NCBI GenBank assembly: GCA_044226655.1
Contig: JBGAGO010000001.1
Span: 868,001-932,000, forward strand
Reading direction: 5' to 3'
Length of the DNA stretch: 64,000 nt
From: JBEVOS01 sp044226655
GTDB taxonomy: Bacteria > Pseudomonadota > Alphaproteobacteria > Caulobacterales > Aquidulcibacteraceae
Shown: positions 61,548-64,000 of the stretch, one piece after another
Layout: each line of letters opens with the position of its first letter
Numbering within the stretch: the first letter of the stretch is position 1
Position numbers and translations under genes: made by a program
The notes under the pieces: generated by a model
Databases searched by the model: none
Told to the model about the DNA's origin: nothing
Seen by the model: only the letters and a program-made list of their open reading frames with translations

Positions 61548-62482
61548 GGCGCCGGAGCGGGCGTCGCGGGCGCGGCGGCTTCGACGACGGCCGGCGCCGG
61601 TTCGCCGCCGCCGAGGCTATAGACATAGATCGCGAGCGCGCGGATCTGGCCATCGCTGAAGCGCGCTTCCCAGGTCGGCATCACGCCGCCGCGGCCGAGT
61701 TCGACCTGCCGACGCACCTCTGCGCGCGTGCCGCCATAGAGCCAGATATCGTCGCGCAGCGAAGGCGCGCCCTGCGCGCGATCGCCCGCGCCATCGACGC
61801 CATGGCAGCTCGCGCATTGATCGCGGTAGATCAGCGCACCGCGCGCGGCCGCCGCCGCGCTTGGATGTTCGCGCTGCGCGATCGGTCCCAGCGTCAGCGC
61901 ATATTCGGTGACATCGCCGATCTGCTGCGGCGTCAGCAGATGATCGCGCCCGAAGGCCGGCATTTGCGAGAGCCGCGCATGCGGATTGCCCGAGCGGATG
62001 CCCACGCGGATCGTGTGCTCGATGTCGTCGAGCGTGCCGCCCCACAGCCACACATCGTCGGCGAGATTGGGATAGCCGGCTCGGCCCGCGCCGCCCGCGC
62101 CATGGCAGGTGCGGCAATTGTCGCCGAACATGCTTTCGCCCGCGCCGCGCGCAAACTCCGCTAGCTGCGGATCGGCCATCACCTGATCATAGCTCATGCT
62201 CTGCAGGCGCTCGAACGATGGCGCGCGCGCGGCCTCCAGCGCCCGCACATCGGCGGCGACATTGGCGCGGTCCGACCAGTGCAGCACGCCGGTCGTATAG
62301 CTGTTGAGCATCGGCCAGGCCGGCATCAGCACCCAATAGACCGCCGCGACCACGATCGAGGCGTAGAAGATGTAGAGCCACCAGCGCGGCAGCGGCGTAT
62401 CGAGCTCCTGAATGCCGTCCCATTCATGGCCCGTGGTTTCGGTGCCGCTGTGCGCATCGACGGAGCGCTTCTCAGTGTCCAT
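61544..62482 (-). CDS. ccoP: CcoP, cbb3 oxidase diheme cytochrome c subunit
   Basis: 312-residue membrane-anchored diheme subunit. The N-terminus has a helix near 34-55 (WWLYIFYASIVVAAVYWVLM). Two CXXCH heme sites are visible, C123-C126-H127 (NCRTCHGAGG) and C223-C226-H227 (QCASCHGVDG). A third-domain Ala/Pro-rich tail closes it. It accepts electrons and passes them to CcoO and CcoN. It overlaps ccoQ by 11 bases and ccoG by 4. Confidence 0.95.
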   Translation of the reverse strand: MDTEKRSVDAHSGTETTGHEWDGIQELDTPLPRWWLYIFYASIVVAAVYWVLMPAWPMLNSYTTGVLHWSDRANVAADVRALEAARAPSFERLQSMSYDQVMADPQLAEFARGAGESMFGDNCRTCHGAGGAGRAGYPNLADDVWLWGGTLDDIEHTIRVGIRSGNPHARLSQMPAFGRDHLLTPQQIGDVTEYALTLGPIAQREHPSAAAAARGALIYRDQCASCHGVDGAGDRAQGAPSLRDDIWLYGGTRAEVRRQVELGRGGVMPTWEARFSDGQIRALAIYVYSLGGGEPAPAVVEAAAPATPAPAP

Positions 62483-62636
62483 CTGCGTCGTCCTTCAAGA
62501 GGGGCGCGCGCGCCGCGTGATCGAATGTCGTCTTGTTGCCGGGCCAGAGCGCGTAGAGGCCGGCGATGCCGAAGATGAACACCGCGAGCACGAGGCCCCA
62601 GGTGTGCGCGAAATGAACGGCTTGATCGTAGCTCAT
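62472..62636 (-). CDS. ccoQ: CcoQ, small cbb3 oxidase subunit
   Basis: 54-residue single-helix subunit. The sequence starts MSYDQAVHFAHTWGLVLAVF and continues IFGIAGLYALWPGNKTTFDHA, which is the usual CcoQ pattern, WPGNK followed by a short polar tail. It helps keep the cbb3 complex stable. The ATG at 62636 is used, 4 bases after the ccoO stop; its end overlaps ccoP by 11 bases. Confidence 0.93.
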   Translation of the reverse strand: MSYDQAVHFAHTWGLVLAVFIFGIAGLYALWPGNKTTFDHAARAPLLKDDADGH

Positions 62637-62640
62637 CGCC

Positions 62641-63375
62641 TCACCTCGCATTGCCGGGCGCATCGGCCTGGTAGGTCGAGAAATCGACGCCTGTGCCGAG
62701 CATTTGCAGATAGGCGATCAGCGCATCCATTTCGGTGACGTGCTGCGGGTCGCCGTCGAAATCGCGGTTGTCCGCATTCGGATAGCGGCGCGAGAAATCA
62801 TAAGCGCCCGATCCCATCGGCTGGGCCTGCGCGACCAAGTCCTCGCTCGCATGGGCGATCTGATCGTCGGAATAGGGCACGCCGAGCGTGCGGTTGGCGC
62901 GCAAATGTTCGGCCTCGTTGCGCGGATCGATCTCGCGCCCTTCGAGGAAGGCGTAGGGCGGCATGACCGATTCCGGCACCACGCTGCGCGGATTGACGAG
63001 GTGGGCGCGATGCCATTCGTCCGAATAGCGGCCGCCGACGCGCGCGAGGTCGGGCCCCGTGCGCTTGGATCCCCATTGGAACGGGTGATCGTACATGCTC
63101 TCGGCGGCGAGGCTGTAATGGCCGTAGCGCTCCACCTCGTCGCGCAGCGGGCGGATCATCTGCGAATGGCACACATAGCAGCCTTCGCGGATGTAGATCT
63201 GCCGGCCCGTCAGTTCGAGCGGCGTATAAGGCCGCACGCCGTGCACGCGCTCGATCGTGCTCTCGATGAAGAACAACGGCGAGATTTCCACCAGCCCGCC
63301 GATCGAGACGACGACGAGAATGCCGATGAGCAGAATGAGCGAATGGCGCTCAAACCATTTGTGAAGGCCCCACAT
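62641..63375 (-). CDS. ccoO: CcoO, cbb3 oxidase monoheme cytochrome c subunit
   Basis: 244-residue FixO-type subunit. An N-terminal anchor (SLILLIGILVVVSIGGLVEI) precedes the heme site CYVCH (66-70) in the typical context REGCYVCHSQMIRPLRDEVE. The motifs GPDLARVGGRYSDEWH, VMPPYAFL and the heme-ligand Met region agree with the family. The ATG at 63375 is preferred over an upstream in-frame start that would overlap ccoN. It carries electrons to CcoN. Confidence 0.95.
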   Translation of the reverse strand: MWGLHKWFERHSLILLIGILVVVSIGGLVEISPLFFIESTIERVHGVRPYTPLELTGRQIYIREGCYVCHSQMIRPLRDEVERYGHYSLAAESMYDHPFQWGSKRTGPDLARVGGRYSDEWHRAHLVNPRSVVPESVMPPYAFLEGREIDPRNEAEHLRANRTLGVPYSDDQIAHASEDLVAQAQPMGSGAYDFSRRYPNADNRDFDGDPQHVTEMDALIAYLQMLGTGVDFSTYQADAPGNAR

Positions 63376-63380
63376 GCGCG

Positions 63381-64000
63381 TCACTCCGCGGCCACGGCGG
63401 CAGGCAGCGCCGTGGATTCCAGTTCCGGCGCATCGCGGACAGTGCGCCACAGATTGTAGGCCATGATCAGAGCGCCGCTGAGATAGAGCAGGCCGCCGAG
63501 CGCGCGGATCAGATAATAGGGATGCATCGCCTCCACGGTCTCGACGAACGAGTATTGCAGGAAGCCGAGATCGTTATAGGCGCGCCACATCAGCCCTTGC
63601 ATGATGCCCGCGACCCACATCGAGGTGATGTAGAGCACGATGCCGAGCGTCGCGATCCAGAAATGCCATTCGACGAGTGCGTTGGAATAGAGCCGCTGCT
63701 TCTTCCAGAGCCAGGGCACGAGGCAATAGAGCGCGCCGAAGCTCACGAAGCCGACCCAGCCGAGCGCGCCCGAATGCACGTGCCCGATGGTCCAATCGGT
63801 GTAGTGCGAGAGCGAGTTGACGGCGCGGATCGACATCACCGGGCCTTCGAAGGTCGACATGCCGTAGAACGCGACTGAGACCACCAGCATGCGCAGCACG
63901 GGATCGGTGCGCAGCTTGTCCCACGCGCCCGAGAGCGTCATCAGGCCGTTGATCATGCCGCCCCAGGACGGCATCCACAGCATGATCGAGAACGTCATGC
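63381..64000 (-). CDS. ccoN: CcoN, cbb3 oxidase catalytic subunit (N-terminus beyond the right edge)
   Basis: C-terminal 200-odd residues of the heme-copper catalytic subunit; the start is off the right edge. Visible are helices with the MWMPSWGGMINGL-like segment, VAFYGMSTFEGPVMSIRAVN, TIGHVHSGALGWVGFVSFGA (with heme-ligand His residues) and LVEWHFWIATLGIVLYITSM. It ends in a short Ala-rich tail, 5 bases before ccoO. It reduces O2 to water while pumping protons at low oxygen. Strong call, incomplete gene. Confidence 0.95.
   Translation of the reverse strand, partial: MTFSIMLWMPSWGGMINGLMTLSGAWDKLRTDPVLRMLVVSVAFYGMSTFEGPVMSIRAVNSLSHYTDWTIGHVHSGALGWVGFVSFGALYCLVPWLWKKQRLYSNALVEWHFWIATLGIVLYITSMWVAGIMQGLMWRAYNDLGFLQYSFVETVEAMHPYYLIRALGGLLYLSGALIMAYNLWRTVRDAPELESTALPAAVAAE

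Overview
The window is one 64 kb stretch of dense, GC-rich bacterial chromosome. Strong third-position GC bias, short operons with ATGA and TGATG start/stop overlaps, a complete ccoNOQP-ccoGHIS set, many lipobox proteins and TonB-dependent uptake point to an alphaproteobacterium. A Caulobacterales/Hyphomonadaceae-type relative is my best guess, but that is inference. I found no tRNA, rRNA, CRISPR array, insertion sequence or prophage. Several families of palindromic intergenic repeats punctuate the gene ends.

Left part (1-17.4 kb) is mostly housekeeping: an APC permease cut by the window edge, Dps, a membrane-anchored LuxR-type protein next to a DUF4199 protein, a Uma2 protein, LepA, a GIY-YIG protein that looks acquired, a CHK-type phosphotransferase, small lipoproteins, an MFS transporter coupled to a DUF2233 protein, RsgA and a PQQ-type sugar dehydrogenase lipoprotein.

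Surface-glycan block (17.4-29.5 kb): WecB (UDP-GlcNAc 2-epimerase) is followed by three coupled minus-strand glycosyltransferase-like genes, one with three GT-B-like modules in a 1275-residue chain. A divergent Stf0 sulfotransferase fused to a DUF6473 domain and a second sulfotransferase with a helical-repeat N-terminus come next. The second half is more A/T-rich and carries two long palindromes. I read this as a locus for a sulfated, ManNAc/GlcNAc-containing envelope glycan.

Organosulfur block (30.5-46.6 kb): two flavin-dependent (LLM) monooxygenases, an AsaB/CmcJ-type oxygenase, two TauD/TfdA dioxygenases, SsuABC-like ABC transporter genes with a TonB-dependent receptor, a LysR regulator, a peptide deformylase, an M19 dipeptidase and an AraC regulator. 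A 23-bp element (AATYGAGC-N4-CTAAAYMGTCG) recurs in the same orientation upstream of the two LLM genes and one TauD gene, with a degenerate copy upstream of the dipeptidase. It looks like a shared, apparently undescribed promoter or operator of a sulfur-scavenging regulon.

Right part (46.7-64 kb): CueR with a textbook operator driving a CopA that has YHS and CxMHP metal-binding domains instead of HMA, a Baeyer-Villiger monooxygenase next to a diiron ferritin-like protein with a perfect FNR/FixK box, a Crp/Fnr regulator, an OmpR-type response regulator, a FixL-like hybrid kinase lacking the heme-ligand histidine, and the cbb3 oxidase operon running off the right edge. This half links copper handling, low-oxygen sensing and high-affinity respiration.
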